From Nitrospirales bacterium (lineage in GTDB: Bacteria; Nitrospirota; Nitrospiria; Nitrospirales; UBA8639): 64,000 bases of DNA. Positions 24,682 to 34,798 of this stretch are shown piece after piece. Each line of letters starts with the position of its first letter. Within the stretch, counting starts at the first letter, position 1. The position numbers and the translations under genes were made by a program. The notes under the pieces are model-generated. The model saw nothing but the letters and a program-made list of their open reading frames with translations, was not told where the DNA came from and ran no database searches. The stretch lies in contig JAHRAQ010000025.1 of NCBI GenBank assembly GCA_020027205.1, positions 144,822-208,821 on the forward strand. The letters run 5' to 3'.

Positions 24682-27600
24682 ATGACCGGCAAGCGAAAAC
24701 GCCTGATTCTTGTCCTGTGTCTCATCGTGATTGTGTCCTTCCTGGGCGTGGCCTACGTTGTCACGTTTCAGAGAGACGTTTTGCACAAAGCGGCTCAACA
24801 TATCATCGCCGGGTCCCTGGGAGAACAGATCACCATTCGGGACATTCGCATGGAACTCTTCCCTCGCCCGGAGTTGCGGCTCATAGATGTCAGCATCAAC
24901 GTCCCGGGCTGGAACAAGCCGATGTTTCGAGCCTCGGAAATTCGCTTGCGAACGGGGGCGGTCTTGACCGAAGGGGATGCGCCGGCGTCACAGGTTTTGA
25001 TTGTTGAAAATGCCCGCTTTGATCTTGGGCGGGACAGGAATGGTCGATGGAACTATCAGGACCTCCTTCAGGATGGGTCATCCGGGACGTTGGGGGCGTT
25101 TCTTGCGGGGTCTTCACTGAAACTGATCAATGGCTCGTTAGATATTGAAGACACGTTCCGTCGCGACGCCCCTTTGCGCATCCACGCCGACACGGTCGAA
25201 CTGCGGGTGGAGCGATTGGCGCTGACGGGGCCGACCGAGATATTTCTTTCCGCACGACTTGCCGATGAAGAAACGGGGGCCATGGTGTCGTCCTACGGCA
25301 CGGTCGAACATATCGGCGGGTTTCTGAATTTTCAACCAACGAAACGGCAGGACCTGACCCCGCAACTTGCACTGTACGCTCGCACGGAACTTGACCGGCA
25401 CATGCTCTCGCACATCGCCGACCTGTTCAAATTTGAGGAAGTTCCAATGGGACTCCAGGGAAAAATCAGCGCCCAGGGGCACGTTCGTTTTGCGCCAGGT
25501 GTGCAGGGATATGATCTGGCGGTCTCCGATCTTGTGGTGTTGACGGACGTTATTGACCTGAACGTGGAAGCGAACGTAGCGGGTTTGTTCCTTCCCGATC
25601 CTCCAACGTTATCCGGCAAATGGACGAGCACGCCTCTGGCCATTCAGCATTTGCCGCAATGGCTTCCGCGCGACGGGCTTTCCTCCAAATTGTACCGGAT
25701 GATTCGCCGCCATGATTTTCGCGGAAAAATCCGGGCGGTGTCGGCGACGTTTTCAGGCTCTGCCCGCGAGGGGTTGGGCTATTCCCTGGGCGGAGAGTTT
25801 CACCTGTCGGACGGGACGGCGGCCTTCGGACCCAAGTGGGGCAAAGCCGAACACGTCGAAGGGATCATCCGTGTTCAGTCAGACCGGATTCAACTGTCTG
25901 ATGTACGCGGCGCCTACAATGACATTCCCGTCACCGGAGGAACGGGCACCATTGTCTGGGACGGGGAAGGCGGCCGGCTGACGTCCACGCTGACGGGGAC
26001 CGCTTCGCCGACGCAATTGCTCGGTGTCGTGCAGAAGTTCGTTCATTGGGATACCGAACAATACCTGGCGCCGCCGCTTCACGATCAACCGGGGCACGGA
26101 TCCGTGACAATACAATTCGACGTCCTCCTTCAACATCCCGAAAGCATTGTCTTTCACAATGCGGAATATCGGCCGGAAGAGGCGGTGATGCGACTCCCCG
26201 GACTGCCGGGGCCGGTTACCCACATAAGCGGGCTTCTCGATTTTTCGCCGCACCATCTTCGCCTTAAGAACGTCAGGGGCCTCTACGGAAAAAGCGATTT
26301 TCACATCGAAGGGACGATGAACTTTGCCGGGCCGGCTTCCATTGACGAGGTCAGAATTCAGGGACACATGCATGGCCGCGATCTCGCCACGTTGTTTCCC
26401 CATCCCCCCGGAGATCAGGCGATGTTTTCAGGCTCCGCCCGATACGTGGTTGTGGTCGATGGAAAACCGGAAGCCCCTGTCATTCGAGGCGCCGTTGATT
26501 TGCAGGGATTGGGCATTGCCGTGCCGGGGATCATCAACAAAGCCTCGCCCCTCGAGGGAGAACTTGATTTTCACGTTCTGCCCGGCGGGAATCGCCGATT
26601 GTCTTTCAAGCATCTTTCCCTGCGATTTCCCTCTGTCGGTCTGGCGGGACAGGGACGCCTTCGTTATGGTCCAAAGCCGGCCATCAACATCTCCTTCACA
26701 ACCGATCCCATTCTCTTTGCCGCACTGCCGCCCGGGCTTCAATTATTTAACGGGGCGATATCCGATGGAAAACTGGAGGTGTCCCTGGCGTTGCAGGGAA
26801 CGGAGCGGAATTGGCGGTTGTGGAAAAAATCGGGATGGGTGGCGCTCACAAAAGGCACGGTTAATATCGACGGGCTGGCGCCGCCGATTTCCCACGTATT
26901 TATTCGGGCCAGACTGAACGGTCATGCCGCGGATCTGAAACATCTGCAATGGAGGATGGGAGAAAGCCAGGTACGAATAACGGGCGCCGTTCAGCAATGG
27001 GACAGCCGTCCAAGCATAACCGGAACATTGATGTCGTCTCAATTTGATCTGGCTCGTCTGATTCCCGGGGGAGAGCGGTCTTCCCTGCGGAGATCTTTGG
27101 CAACCATTGCCCGGACGGCCACCGTGTCCGGAAATCTGCAACTCGATCATGCCAGATACAAAGCCCTGTCTTTTCAGACTTTGACGGGCCGGCTCCGAAT
27201 CCAGGACGGCATCATCGGCGTTGAAGACATTCGGGGACAGACGGCACAGGGCACAATGCAGGGCAGGATGTTGATCCATCTGCCTCTGCAACAACCGGCC
27301 ACGATGAAAACTTGGTTTGATGTGCGCGGAATTTCCCTGCTGGCTCTGGAGCAAACTTTTCTCGATGCAAAGACTCTGGACGAACGATTGATAACGGGCA
27401 TGGTATCCGCCAAAGGCGTACTTGCGGGGCATGGAAGGGACGCGGGCGGCATTCTCCCGACTCTCAACGGCAATCTGACGCTTTCCATTGTCGACGGACG
27501 CATCAAACGGGGCACGGTGGTCCCGAAAATATTGGCCATCATGAATCTTCCGAGCATGTTGCAGGGGCAAATTGAACTCCAGAAGGAAGGGTATCCTTTT

Positions 27601-28044
27601 GACAAGCAAACAGGAACGCTGACCATCGCCGACGGCCTTATGACTTCCGAGGATATTGTCATAGACGGCCCGGTTTTAAAAATGACCGCCGCGGGGCAGT
27701 TCGATTTTCTGCGTGATGATTTGGACGTGGTGGCGGCCATCAGCCCGTTTGGCTCTTATTTTGATCTTCTTCGGAAAATTCCGTTGTTCAAGTTGTTGAT
27801 GGATGACGGCAAACAGGGAGTCCTTTCGGCCATGTTTAAAATCAAAGGGCCGCTCCACGCGCCCCGCGTGACGCCGATGCCCATGGAATCCTTTGCCATG
27901 GGGGTAACGCGCTTCGGCACATTGGCGTTTAATGTTTTGAAAAATACGATCGCCCTGCCGGCGAAAATGTTTTCCAACGAAGGCGCCGCCGCGCAGCCGG
28001 CGTCTCAACCCGCCGATTCTCCGGACGACGAAGGGGAGTTTTGA
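24682..28044 (+). CDS. AsmA-family envelope protein
   Basis: A 1120-residue protein with one N-terminal transmembrane anchor (about 8-25) followed by a very long beta-rich periplasmic part. AsmA hallmarks: AAQHIIAGSLGEQITIRDIRMELFPRPELRLIDVSI just after the anchor, and a C-terminal AsmA region with LNGNLTLSIVDGRIKRGTVVPKILAIMN and KIKGPLHAPRVTP. AsmA/YhdP-like proteins are thought to form bridges that move phospholipid toward the outer membrane. The ATG at 24682 has GGAG seven bases upstream and precedes the anchor; the frame is open to 24574. mtnA follows after 24 bp. Confidence 0.88.
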   Translation: MTGKRKRLILVLCLIVIVSFLGVAYVVTFQRDVLHKAAQHIIAGSLGEQITIRDIRMELFPRPELRLIDVSINVPGWNKPMFRASEIRLRTGAVLTEGDAPASQVLIVENARFDLGRDRNGRWNYQDLLQDGSSGTLGAFLAGSSLKLINGSLDIEDTFRRDAPLRIHADTVELRVERLALTGPTEIFLSARLADEETGAMVSSYGTVEHIGGFLNFQPTKRQDLTPQLALYARTELDRHMLSHIADLFKFEEVPMGLQGKISAQGHVRFAPGVQGYDLAVSDLVVLTDVIDLNVEANVAGLFLPDPPTLSGKWTSTPLAIQHLPQWLPRDGLSSKLYRMIRRHDFRGKIRAVSATFSGSAREGLGYSLGGEFHLSDGTAAFGPKWGKAEHVEGIIRVQSDRIQLSDVRGAYNDIPVTGGTGTIVWDGEGGRLTSTLTGTASPTQLLGVVQKFVHWDTEQYLAPPLHDQPGHGSVTIQFDVLLQHPESIVFHNAEYRPEEAVMRLPGLPGPVTHISGLLDFSPHHLRLKNVRGLYGKSDFHIEGTMNFAGPASIDEVRIQGHMHGRDLATLFPHPPGDQAMFSGSARYVVVVDGKPEAPVIRGAVDLQGLGIAVPGIINKASPLEGELDFHVLPGGNRRLSFKHLSLRFPSVGLAGQGRLRYGPKPAINISFTTDPILFAALPPGLQLFNGAISDGKLEVSLALQGTERNWRLWKKSGWVALTKGTVNIDGLAPPISHVFIRARLNGHAADLKHLQWRMGESQVRITGAVQQWDSRPSITGTLMSSQFDLARLIPGGERSSLRRSLATIARTATVSGNLQLDHARYKALSFQTLTGRLRIQDGIIGVEDIRGQTAQGTMQGRMLIHLPLQQPATMKTWFDVRGISLLALEQTFLDAKTLDERLITGMVSAKGVLAGHGRDAGGILPTLNGNLTLSIVDGRIKRGTVVPKILAIMNLPSMLQGQIELQKEGYPFDKQTGTLTIADGLMTSEDIVIDGPVLKMTAAGQFDFLRDDLDVVAAISPFGSYFDLLRKIPLFKLLMDDGKQGVLSAMFKIKGPLHAPRVTPMPMESFAMGVTRFGTLAFNVLKNTIALPAKMFSNEGAAAQPASQPADSPDDEGEF

Positions 28045-28068
28045 CGGCGCGCCCATGGTCATTCCGGC

Positions 28069-29100
28069 ATGATCCCCACCGTTGAATGGAAAGAGGGCGT
28101 GATTCGCCTCCTTGACCAGACACAGTTGCCCGGCCGCACAACAATTTTTGAATGCAAAGACGTGGCGGCGGTGGTCTCCGCCATTCGTGAGTTAAAAGTG
28201 CGGGGCGCGCCGGCCATCGGCGTCACGGCGGCGATGGGCGTGGCGCTGGGGGCTTGTTCGGCGACGGAAACCGACGTCCTGGCATTGACGAAAAACGTTC
28301 TGTGCGTCTGTGATCAATTGGCCGCCACGCGCCCCACGGCGGTCAATCTTTTTTGGGCGATTGAACGCATGAAAAACGTTTTGTGGAAAAACCGTGACCG
28401 AACGGTGCGCGAGATGCAATCCCAACTGGTGGAAGAAGCGTTGGCCATTCAACGGGAAGATATTGCGATGTGCAAAGCCATGGGTCGCCACGGGGCTGGC
28501 ATTGTGAAGGACGGGCAGCATATTTTAACGCATTGCAACGCGGGCGCCCTGGCAACGGCCGGATACGGCACGGCCCTGGGAGTCTGCCGGGCCGCACGGG
28601 AACAGGGAAAAAACATTCATGTCTTTGTCGATGAAACCCGGCCCGTTCTGCAGGGCGCCAGACTGACGGCATGGGAATTGCTGGAAGACGGCATTCCCGT
28701 CACCCTTATCACGGACAACATGGCCGGAGCCGTCATGCGGCAGGGCAGGATTGATCTCTGCATGGTGGGCGCGGACCGGATTGCCGCCAACGGAGACGTG
28801 GCCAATAAAATCGGCACGTATTCGGTCGCGGTGCTTGCCAAAGCGCATGGCATCCCTTTTTATGTGGCGGCGCCTTCGTCAACCATCGACATCATGACCT
28901 CGTCAGGCTCATCGATTGCCATTGAGGAACGCCCAATCCATGAGGTCACCACGCTGCATGGAGGAACATGGATTGCCCCCAAAGGCGTCCATGTTCTTAA
29001 TCCGGCTTTTGATGTGACTCCTGCCGAGTATATCACCGGGATTATTACGGAGCGGGGCATATTCGCGCCGGATCAAATCGCGGAAACATTTAAAGGCTGA
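28069..29100 (+). CDS. mtnA: Methylthioribose-1-phosphate isomerase
   Basis: Isomerises 5-methylthioribose-1-phosphate to the ribulose form in methionine salvage. The 343-residue protein shows the eIF2B-like fold signatures: [15 protein letters not shown], the catalytic cysteine in [20 protein letters not shown], and the catalytic aspartate in [32 protein letters not shown] and [13 protein letters not shown] complete the family pattern. No other salvage gene is adjacent. It is probably in the same transcript as the AsmA-family gene. Confidence 0.95.
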   Translation: MIPTVEWKEGVIRLLDQTQLPGRTTIFECKDVAAVVSAIRELKVRGAPAIGVTAAMGVALGACSATETDVLALTKNVLCVCDQLAATRPTAVNLFWAIERMKNVLWKNRDRTVREMQSQLVEEALAIQREDIAMCKAMGRHGAGIVKDGQHILTHCNAGALATAGYGTALGVCRAAREQGKNIHVFVDETRPVLQGARLTAWELLEDGIPVTLITDNMAGAVMRQGRIDLCMVGADRIAANGDVANKIGTYSVAVLAKAHGIPFYVAAPSSTIDIMTSSGSSIAIEERPIHEVTTLHGGTWIAPKGVHVLNPAFDVTPAEYITGIITERGIFAPDQIAETFKG

Positions 29101-29117
29101 AAGGTTGGATGGAGGCG

Positions 29118-29717
29118 CTATCCGAAACGCCCTTCCAGAACGATTTCATTCAGGGGACGCCGGCCGCTCGGAAATTCCCGCTTGAGAAGATGGGCTGGCA
29201 GGGATTCCCCGGACGCCCGCTTGCCGACGGCGGCCATGGCAAGAACCGCATACCGCTCGGGAACACCAAGCGTCCTTCTCGCCTTGTCATAATCGAATCC
29301 CTGCATGCCGTGCACGACAAATCCTCTGCGCGCTCCCTCCAACGCGAAATTTTCCCATGCCGCCCCGGCGTCGAAGGCATGCGTGTCGGCCGGTTGATCG
29401 CCCTGTTCAAAGAACATGCCGGAAGTGATGACGACCAGCGCGGCGGCATGTTGCGCCCAGACTTTGTTGCCTTCGACAAGCAGATCAAGAAACGCTTCCC
29501 AGAACTTTGACTGCCGCCTGGCGTACACAAAACGCCACAGTTGCGCATTGTTGGACGACGGCGCCCAGCGAGCGGCTTCAAAGAGCGGCATGAGTTCGGC
29601 ATCCGACATGGACTCGCCGGTCATGGAACGGGGAGACCATCGGTTCAAGAGCAGGGGATGAATGGCGTACTGCGTCTTTCGGTGTTCCTTGACTTCTTCC
29701 GTGAGTCCGTCGTCCAT
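29118..29717 (-). CDS. Nitroreductase family oxidoreductase
   Basis: A 199-residue FMN-dependent oxidoreductase. The flavin-binding start is LLLNRWSPRSMTGESMSDAELMPLFEAARWAPSSNNAQLWRFV. AWENFALEGARRGFVVHGMQGFD is the central helix and FGV-equivalent PERYAVLAMAAVGK the third block. It likely reduces nitro- or quinone-type compounds with NAD(P)H; the physiological substrate is not predictable. It is the last minus-strand gene before the convergent mtnA (17-bp gap) and lies 52 bp after the NFACT gene. Confidence 0.9.
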   Translation of the reverse strand: MDDGLTEEVKEHRKTQYAIHPLLLNRWSPRSMTGESMSDAELMPLFEAARWAPSSNNAQLWRFVYARRQSKFWEAFLDLLVEGNKVWAQHAAALVVITSGMFFEQGDQPADTHAFDAGAAWENFALEGARRGFVVHGMQGFDYDKARRTLGVPERYAVLAMAAVGKRASGESLPAHLLKREFPSGRRPLNEIVLEGRFG

Positions 29718-29769
29718 AATGCGTTCCTTTCTTCATGACCGCTGTCTGCCGTGAAAACATTGCGTGGAA

Positions 29770-31230
29770 TCACGATGGGGTACGGTCGGATTCCTTGAGT
29801 CGTTCCAGGCGTGCCTGATCCACGGAAACCCACATGGTTTTTCCGCGAGTCACCGTGGCCGACCCCGGCCGTGCCCCTTTGGGTTTCTTGACGTACTTTT
29901 TCAGCGCATAAATGATTTCGCCTTTTCCACTTTTTCGTAAATTGCTGTAAAGCACTGCCAGCGCGGCGGCGTCTTGCAGGGTTTCAGGCGGAGTTTGCCG
30001 TTTTTTCGGCAACCTGACGATGACATGAGATCCGGAAACGCCGTTGGCATGCAGCCAGAGATCGTCGGGTTTGGACATCGTGAAGGTCAGAACATCGTTG
30101 CCGCGCGCATTTTTTCCAACCAGAATGGCATACCCGTCATGAGATCGGAAAGAACGGCAGGCCGAGGCGGTTTTCGACGCCGGCCGTTGCGGTGCGTTCG
30201 GCGAAATGCGCGCGTGCGCGCCGGCCTTGCTCACGGCTGACGGCGGCATCCTGCCATGTTCCGCTTCGCGTAATGCAAGTTGGAGTTCGGCCAATGTCTT
30301 TTTTGCCTCTTCAAGACGAGGCGCCAGATTGGTTTGCGCGCCGACAAATTTTCGATACTTTTTGAAATAGTCCGCGAGGTTCTCCGGGCCGTTTTTTTGA
30401 CGGTCCAACGGCAGAACAATCACCGGCAATGTGTCATCGAAATAATCAATAACCTTAATGCAATCCTGTTTTGGAGAGAGAGCGGAGAGATGGTTTTTCA
30501 GCAATTCGCCGTATCGTTGATATTCACGGTAGGGAAGGACTCTGTCAAGATCGCCGGCGAGTCTTTCGATTCGTCGCTGAAGTTTCCTGACGTTGTTCCG
30601 TAAACGAGACGCGTGTTGACGACGTTCAGCCGCGCGATTCTCATGCTGTTCGGCCTCAAGGCAGGCCGTCTCAATCCGTCGAGACACTGGAAAGCTGCCT
30701 TCATCTTCAGCGTGAAAACGCGAAGAATCTGTCCGCACGGATTCCGGCGTTGTGTTGCCTGACGGAACGGGAGGCGGCTCAAAGACCCGTCCCGCACTCC
30801 GGCCGCCGTATTTTTCCGGTTTCAGAGACCGCAAAATCGCGCCCTGGGAATCCAGTATAAAAAGATTGGCCGAACGCCCGGTGAGAGCCGCCACCAAAAA
30901 GAATGTGTTGTCATGGTGTTTCAGTTCCAGCCAGACAATGCGGTCATGCGGCATTTGAACCATGCGACGCATTGTCGCGCCCAGAAGATGGGCGCGCATA
31001 TATTGACAAAACGGCGGGGGAGTCGGAAGGCCCGATATGGGTTTGCGCAGGATATGCAACCGGCCATATCGGGGATGCGCCGAGATGAGGATCGCAACCG
31101 ACCGTTGCGGCCGGCGAAGAGCGATCGTGATCGTATCAGGCGTGAGTTGCCGAATGTTCCGGATCAATCCGCCGACGCAGACCGGCGCCATTTCGGCAAT
31201 GACCGCGCTCACGTCATGGAGGCTTACCAT
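29770..31230 (-). CDS. NFACT family (RqcH/FpbA-like) protein
   Basis: A 486-residue protein with an NFACT-N-like domain (VSLHDVSAVIAEMAPVCVGGLIRNIRQ... RPRYGRLHI-type strands), a long coiled-coil middle (about 190-345: ERRQHASRLRNNVRKLQRRIERL and RLEEAKKTLAELQLALREAEHG) and a C-terminal NFACT-R domain. NFACT-R contains YAILVGKNARGNDVLTFTMSKPDDLWLHANGVSGSHVIVR. RqcH homologues bind stalled 50S-peptidyl-tRNA complexes and add alanine tails. It is shorter than RqcH of Firmicutes (about 570 residues). It lies 51 bp downstream of trpA and may be in the trp transcript. Confidence 0.85.
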   Translation of the reverse strand: MVSLHDVSAVIAEMAPVCVGGLIRNIRQLTPDTITIALRRPQRSVAILISAHPRYGRLHILRKPISGLPTPPPFCQYMRAHLLGATMRRMVQMPHDRIVWLELKHHDNTFFLVAALTGRSANLFILDSQGAILRSLKPEKYGGRSAGRVFEPPPVPSGNTTPESVRTDSSRFHAEDEGSFPVSRRIETACLEAEQHENRAAERRQHASRLRNNVRKLQRRIERLAGDLDRVLPYREYQRYGELLKNHLSALSPKQDCIKVIDYFDDTLPVIVLPLDRQKNGPENLADYFKKYRKFVGAQTNLAPRLEEAKKTLAELQLALREAEHGRMPPSAVSKAGAHARISPNAPQRPASKTASACRSFRSHDGYAILVGKNARGNDVLTFTMSKPDDLWLHANGVSGSHVIVRLPKKRQTPPETLQDAAALAVLYSNLRKSGKGEIIYALKKYVKKPKGARPGSATVTRGKTMWVSVDQARLERLKESDRTPS

Positions 31231-31281
31231 CGTGTTCTCCCTGCGGACTCGTGACGCGCGGAACGCTATGGCGAAGCGGAG

Positions 31282-32097
31282 TTATCGCGCATCGTTGAAC
31301 ACGAGAGCCGCTTTCAGGCCGGCCGTGAAGCGGCCGACGGCCTTAACGAAATCAGGGGCGTGCTTGTGTGCTTCTATCGTTCGGACAAGGGCGCTGCCGA
31401 CGATAACACCATCGGCGAAGGACGCGATGCGTCGAGCCTCATCCGGCGTGGCGATGCCGAACCCCACGGCCACGGGCTTCCGTGTTTTTTGTCGCAGCGC
31501 CCGGACCCGGCGTTGAACGGCGCCCACGTCTCGCAGCGCCGCTCCGGTGATCCCGGTCATGGACACGTAATAAACAAAGCCCTGGGTGTGTTTGATCACG
31601 TTGTTTTGTCGCGCGGGCGTACTTGTCGGCGCCAGGAGAAAAATCAGGCAGGGGCCTCGTGCGGCCGATGCCGTCTGCAAGACACCGGCTTCTTCGGGAG
31701 GCATGTCGGGAATAATAATCCCATCCACCCCAACCGCGGCCGCCTCACGGCAAAACCGTCGTTCTCCCATGGCCATGACGGTGTTGTAATAGGCCATGAG
31801 TATCAAAGGCACTTGTGTTTTAACTCGCAATGATTTGACCATCCTTAAAACAGCGCGCAGCGAGGCGCCCGCCCGCAAAGCCCTTTCCGCCGCCCGTTGA
31901 ATCACGGGACCGTCGGCAATGGGATCGGAAAACGGAACCCCGATTTCAATCAGATCGGCGCCGGCCCGCTCCAAAACAGGAATCAATGTTTCCGTATCAG
32001 CCAACGAAGGGTCTCCGGCCATGAGATATGGAATCAGAGCCTTTTCATTCCGTTGACGGAGCCGGCTGAACGTGGCGGCAATGCGATTGGACATCAT
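31282..32097 (-). CDS. trpA: Tryptophan synthase alpha chain
   Basis: Cleaves indole-3-glycerol phosphate to indole and glyceraldehyde-3-phosphate. The 271-residue protein has PYLMAGDPSLADTETLIPVLERAGADLIEIGVPFSDPIADGPVIQ (catalytic glutamate in LIEIGVP, aspartate in PIADGP), LILMAYYNTVMAMG, and VGFGIATPDEARRIASFADGVIVGSALV. The ATG at 32097 lies seven bases after AGGG; an ATG at 32103 is closer to the trpB stop. It is the final gene of the trp operon and forms the alpha2beta2 complex with TrpB. Confidence 0.96.
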   Translation of the reverse strand: MMSNRIAATFSRLRQRNEKALIPYLMAGDPSLADTETLIPVLERAGADLIEIGVPFSDPIADGPVIQRAAERALRAGASLRAVLRMVKSLRVKTQVPLILMAYYNTVMAMGERRFCREAAAVGVDGIIIPDMPPEEAGVLQTASAARGPCLIFLLAPTSTPARQNNVIKHTQGFVYYVSMTGITGAALRDVGAVQRRVRALRQKTRKPVAVGFGIATPDEARRIASFADGVIVGSALVRTIEAHKHAPDFVKAVGRFTAGLKAALVFNDAR

Positions 32098-32106
32098 GGA
32101 CATACC

Positions 32107-33300
32107 CTAGGAGGCGGCGCCCCGCATCCCGGCAATCTGACCGACGTCTTTGTCGCCTCGTCCGGACAGATTGAGAATCAGGATGTGGTTTTTCTTCATC
32201 CCGGGTGCGCGTTTGACGACTTCCGCAACGGCATGCGCGCTTTCCAGGGCGGGGATAATCCCTTCTTCCCGCGCCAGCAAATCAAAGGCCCGCAGCGCTT
32301 CCTCATCCGTCGCCGAGGTGTACTGAATGCGCCCGGAGTCGTGGTGCATGGCATGTTCCGGGCCTACTGCGGGATAATCAAGCCCGGCGGACACCGAATG
32401 TGTGCCGCGGATTTGCCCATGCCGATCCTGCAACACATAAGTCATCGTGCCCTGCAGCACGCCCGGTGCGCCGCCGGAAAACCGGGCGGCATGTTTCCCG
32501 GCGGTCAATCCCAACCCTCCGGCTTCGACGCCCACCATCTGAATCTGCCGGTCTTTGATAAACGGATAAAACAACCCCAGGCTGTTGCTTCCGCCTCCCA
32601 CGCAGGCGACAAGACAATGGGGGAGTTGCTTTTCCACCGCCAGAATTTGCCGCCGGGCCTCGCGTCCGATCACCGATTGAAAATCACGAATGATCATCGG
32701 GTAGGGGTGCGCGCCCAACACGGAGCCGAGCATGTAATGCGTGGTGCGCACATTGGTGGTCCAGTCGCGCATCGCTTCGCTGATGGCGTCTTTAAGGGTC
32801 CGGCTGCCCGCGTTTACCCCGGTGACTTTCGCTCCGAGCAATCGCATCCGAAAGACGTTCAGCGCCTGTCGCTCCATGTCTTCCACGCCCATGTAAATTT
32901 CCGCTTCCAGGCCAAAGACGGATGCCACGGTCGCCACCGCGACGCCGTGTTGCCCGGCGCCGGTTTCCGCGATGACCCGGCGTTTGTTCATGCGCCGGGC
33001 CAGCAACGCCTGGCCGACGGCATTGTTGATTTTGTGCGCGCCGGTGTGACACAGGTCTTCCCGCTTCAGGTAGATCTTGGGACCGCCAAGAGTTTTGGTA
33101 AGTCGTTTGGCAAAATAAAGAGGCGTGGGACGCCCCACGTATCGTTGCAAGCATTCCCGATATTCCTTCTGAAAACGCCGGTCCCGTCGAAGAGCGGCAT
33201 ACGCGGTTTCCAGTTCGCGTATGGCCGGCATGAGGGTTTCGGGAACATATTGTCCCCCATACTTGCCGAAACGGCCTCGCTTGTCGGGAACGGATGTCAT
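32107..33300 (-). CDS. trpB: Tryptophan synthase beta chain
   Basis: PLP enzyme joining indole and serine. The 397-residue product has the PLP lysine in [18 protein letters not shown], the glycine-rich phosphate loop in [12 protein letters not shown], and [18 protein letters not shown] at the domain start. [21 protein letters not shown] sequence marks the canonical N-terminus. The ATG overlaps the trpF stop by 4 bp (ATGA), so translation is coupled. The protein is of TrpB1 type, consistent with a TrpA partner next door. Confidence 0.97.
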   Translation of the reverse strand: MTSVPDKRGRFGKYGGQYVPETLMPAIRELETAYAALRRDRRFQKEYRECLQRYVGRPTPLYFAKRLTKTLGGPKIYLKREDLCHTGAHKINNAVGQALLARRMNKRRVIAETGAGQHGVAVATVASVFGLEAEIYMGVEDMERQALNVFRMRLLGAKVTGVNAGSRTLKDAISEAMRDWTTNVRTTHYMLGSVLGAHPYPMIIRDFQSVIGREARRQILAVEKQLPHCLVACVGGGSNSLGLFYPFIKDRQIQMVGVEAGGLGLTAGKHAARFSGGAPGVLQGTMTYVLQDRHGQIRGTHSVSAGLDYPAVGPEHAMHHDSGRIQYTSATDEEALRAFDLLAREEGIIPALESAHAVAEVVKRAPGMKKNHILILNLSGRGDKDVGQIAGMRGAAS

Positions 33301-33923
33301 GAATGCAACCGCATCGCGCGGATAAAGGCGCTCACCTTGACCGGATCTTTTTTTCCCGGCTCCGCTTCAACGCCGCTGCTCACGTCCACGCCATACGGCC
33401 GAACGCGTTGAACGGCTTCACGTACGTTTCCGGGCGTGAGTCCTCCGGCCAGCAAACACAAAAAAGACCGCGCTGCTTCGGCGGCCAAAGTCCAGTCGGC
33501 GACGTTTCCCGTCCCTCCATAGGCGGCATCCGACACGGCATCCAGGACAAAGCCCCGAACCCTGGCCCGGCCCTTGTATTCCGCCATGGCGACCAGAGTT
33601 GTGCGGTCACGAAGACTGATTCCCCGGATGACCGGACGCCCGAGCGATTCGCAATACGCGGCCGATTCGTCGCCGTGAATCTGGGCCAACGCCAACCCGC
33701 ACTCACGCATGATCCGTTGCACGTTCCCGGATGTTTCATTGACAAACACCCCAACGGGCAACACAAACGGCGGCAGGTCTGCCACGATGGATTTGACAAC
33801 GCGGGGACTCACGTTGCGCGGACTGTGTTTATAAAAGACAAAGCCAAGCGCGTCGGCGCCGGCGTCAACCGCCTGCAGAGCGTCAATCGGATTTGTGATT
33901 CCGCAGATTTTGATTTTGGGCAT
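33297..33923 (-). CDS. trpF: Phosphoribosylanthranilate isomerase
   Basis: Amadori isomerase converting PRA to CdRP. The 208-residue TIM-barrel begins [31 protein letters not shown]; the cysteine in KICGIT is the general base. [17 protein letters not shown] and [15 protein letters not shown] with [20 protein letters not shown] complete the family pattern. ATGs at 33938 and 33929 would add a few residues; none has a strong ribosome site, and coupling to trpC (23 bp upstream) is likely. It overlaps trpB by 4 bp. Confidence 0.95.
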   Translation of the reverse strand: MPKIKICGITNPIDALQAVDAGADALGFVFYKHSPRNVSPRVVKSIVADLPPFVLPVGVFVNETSGNVQRIMRECGLALAQIHGDESAAYCESLGRPVIRGISLRDRTTLVAMAEYKGRARVRGFVLDAVSDAAYGGTGNVADWTLAAEAARSFLCLLAGGLTPGNVREAVQRVRPYGVDVSSGVEAEPGKKDPVKVSAFIRAMRLHS

Positions 33924-33946
33924 TGTCATGGCAGCCATGCCGCGCG

Positions 33947-34798
33947 TTATTTCCGGCGCGGAACCGCGGCCTGCCGGGTTTCGCGCGTTGACCGGGTCAC
34001 TCCCCGCAAGTCCAGAATTTTCGCGCCGATGTCATTCGCCCGAATCAACGATTCGCCGACCAGCATGGCGCCGGCGCCGGCGTCCAGAATCCGCAGGACG
34101 TCGTTCCGTTCACGGATTCCACTTTCGCTCACAATGATTTTGCCGGAGGGAATCCGCCGTGCAAGCCTGTCGGTGACCGACAAATCGGCGGAGAAGGTTT
34201 GCAGATCCCGGTTATTGATGCCGATCAGTTCGGCGTCGGGAACCCGTTCCAGGACAACATCCACGTCCCTCTCGTGATGGGTTTCAAACAGGACGTCCAG
34301 CGCCAACCCCCCGGCAACCGCGTAAAAATCTTCGAGTTGGATCCGGTCCAGCGCGGCCACAATGAGCAGGACCGCATCCGCCCCGTACGCGCGCGCTTCA
34401 TAAAACTGCACTTCGTCAAGCATAAACTCTTTGTTCAACGCCGGGAGTCCCACGTGATCCTTGACGCGAGCAAGGTCGTCCAACTGTCCCTGAAAAAAAT
34501 CGCGATCCGTCAACACGGAAACCGCCGCCGCGCCATGCTCCTTATACAGACGGGCAATCCCGACCGGGTCAAAATGATCCCGAAACTCCGGGCGCATTAA
34601 TCCCCGGCTGGGGGAGGCCTTTTTCACTTCGGCAATCAGGGCCGGGGCCTCCGGGCCGCAGGCTTCCTTCACGGCCTTGGCAAACTCCAGCGGGCATGGA
34701 CGGTCGGCGATTTTTCCTTTCAGGCCGGCCATGTAGCCGCGGGTTTTCTTTCGACGCAACTCCGCGGTCTTGTGTTCCAGGATTCGATCAAGAATCAT
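33947..34798 (-). CDS. trpC: Indole-3-glycerol phosphate synthase
   Basis: Closes the indole ring from CdRP. The 283-residue barrel has ALIAEVKKASPSRGLMRPEFRDHFDPVGIARLYKEHGAAAVSVLTDRDFFQG (catalytic lysine in EVKKASPS), LPALNKEFMLDEVQFYEARAYGADAVLLI (catalytic lysine and glutamate), IGINNRDLQTF and VSESGIRERNDV. The start overlaps the trpD stop by 4 bp. Unlike E. coli it is a separate protein from TrpF. Confidence 0.97.
   Translation of the reverse strand: MILDRILEHKTAELRRKKTRGYMAGLKGKIADRPCPLEFAKAVKEACGPEAPALIAEVKKASPSRGLMRPEFRDHFDPVGIARLYKEHGAAAVSVLTDRDFFQGQLDDLARVKDHVGLPALNKEFMLDEVQFYEARAYGADAVLLIVAALDRIQLEDFYAVAGGLALDVLFETHHERDVDVVLERVPDAELIGINNRDLQTFSADLSVTDRLARRIPSGKIIVSESGIRERNDVLRILDAGAGAMLVGESLIRANDIGAKILDLRGVTRSTRETRQAAVPRRK

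Noticed and set aside
24464..24685. A 73-codon frame upstream of the AsmA-family gene
   Set aside because: It overlaps the divergent HD-gene promoter, has no ribosome site and no family resemblance.
31897..33411. A 504-codon plus-strand frame opposite trpA-trpB-trpF
   Set aside because: Fully antisense to conserved trp genes and lacks any recognisable motif.
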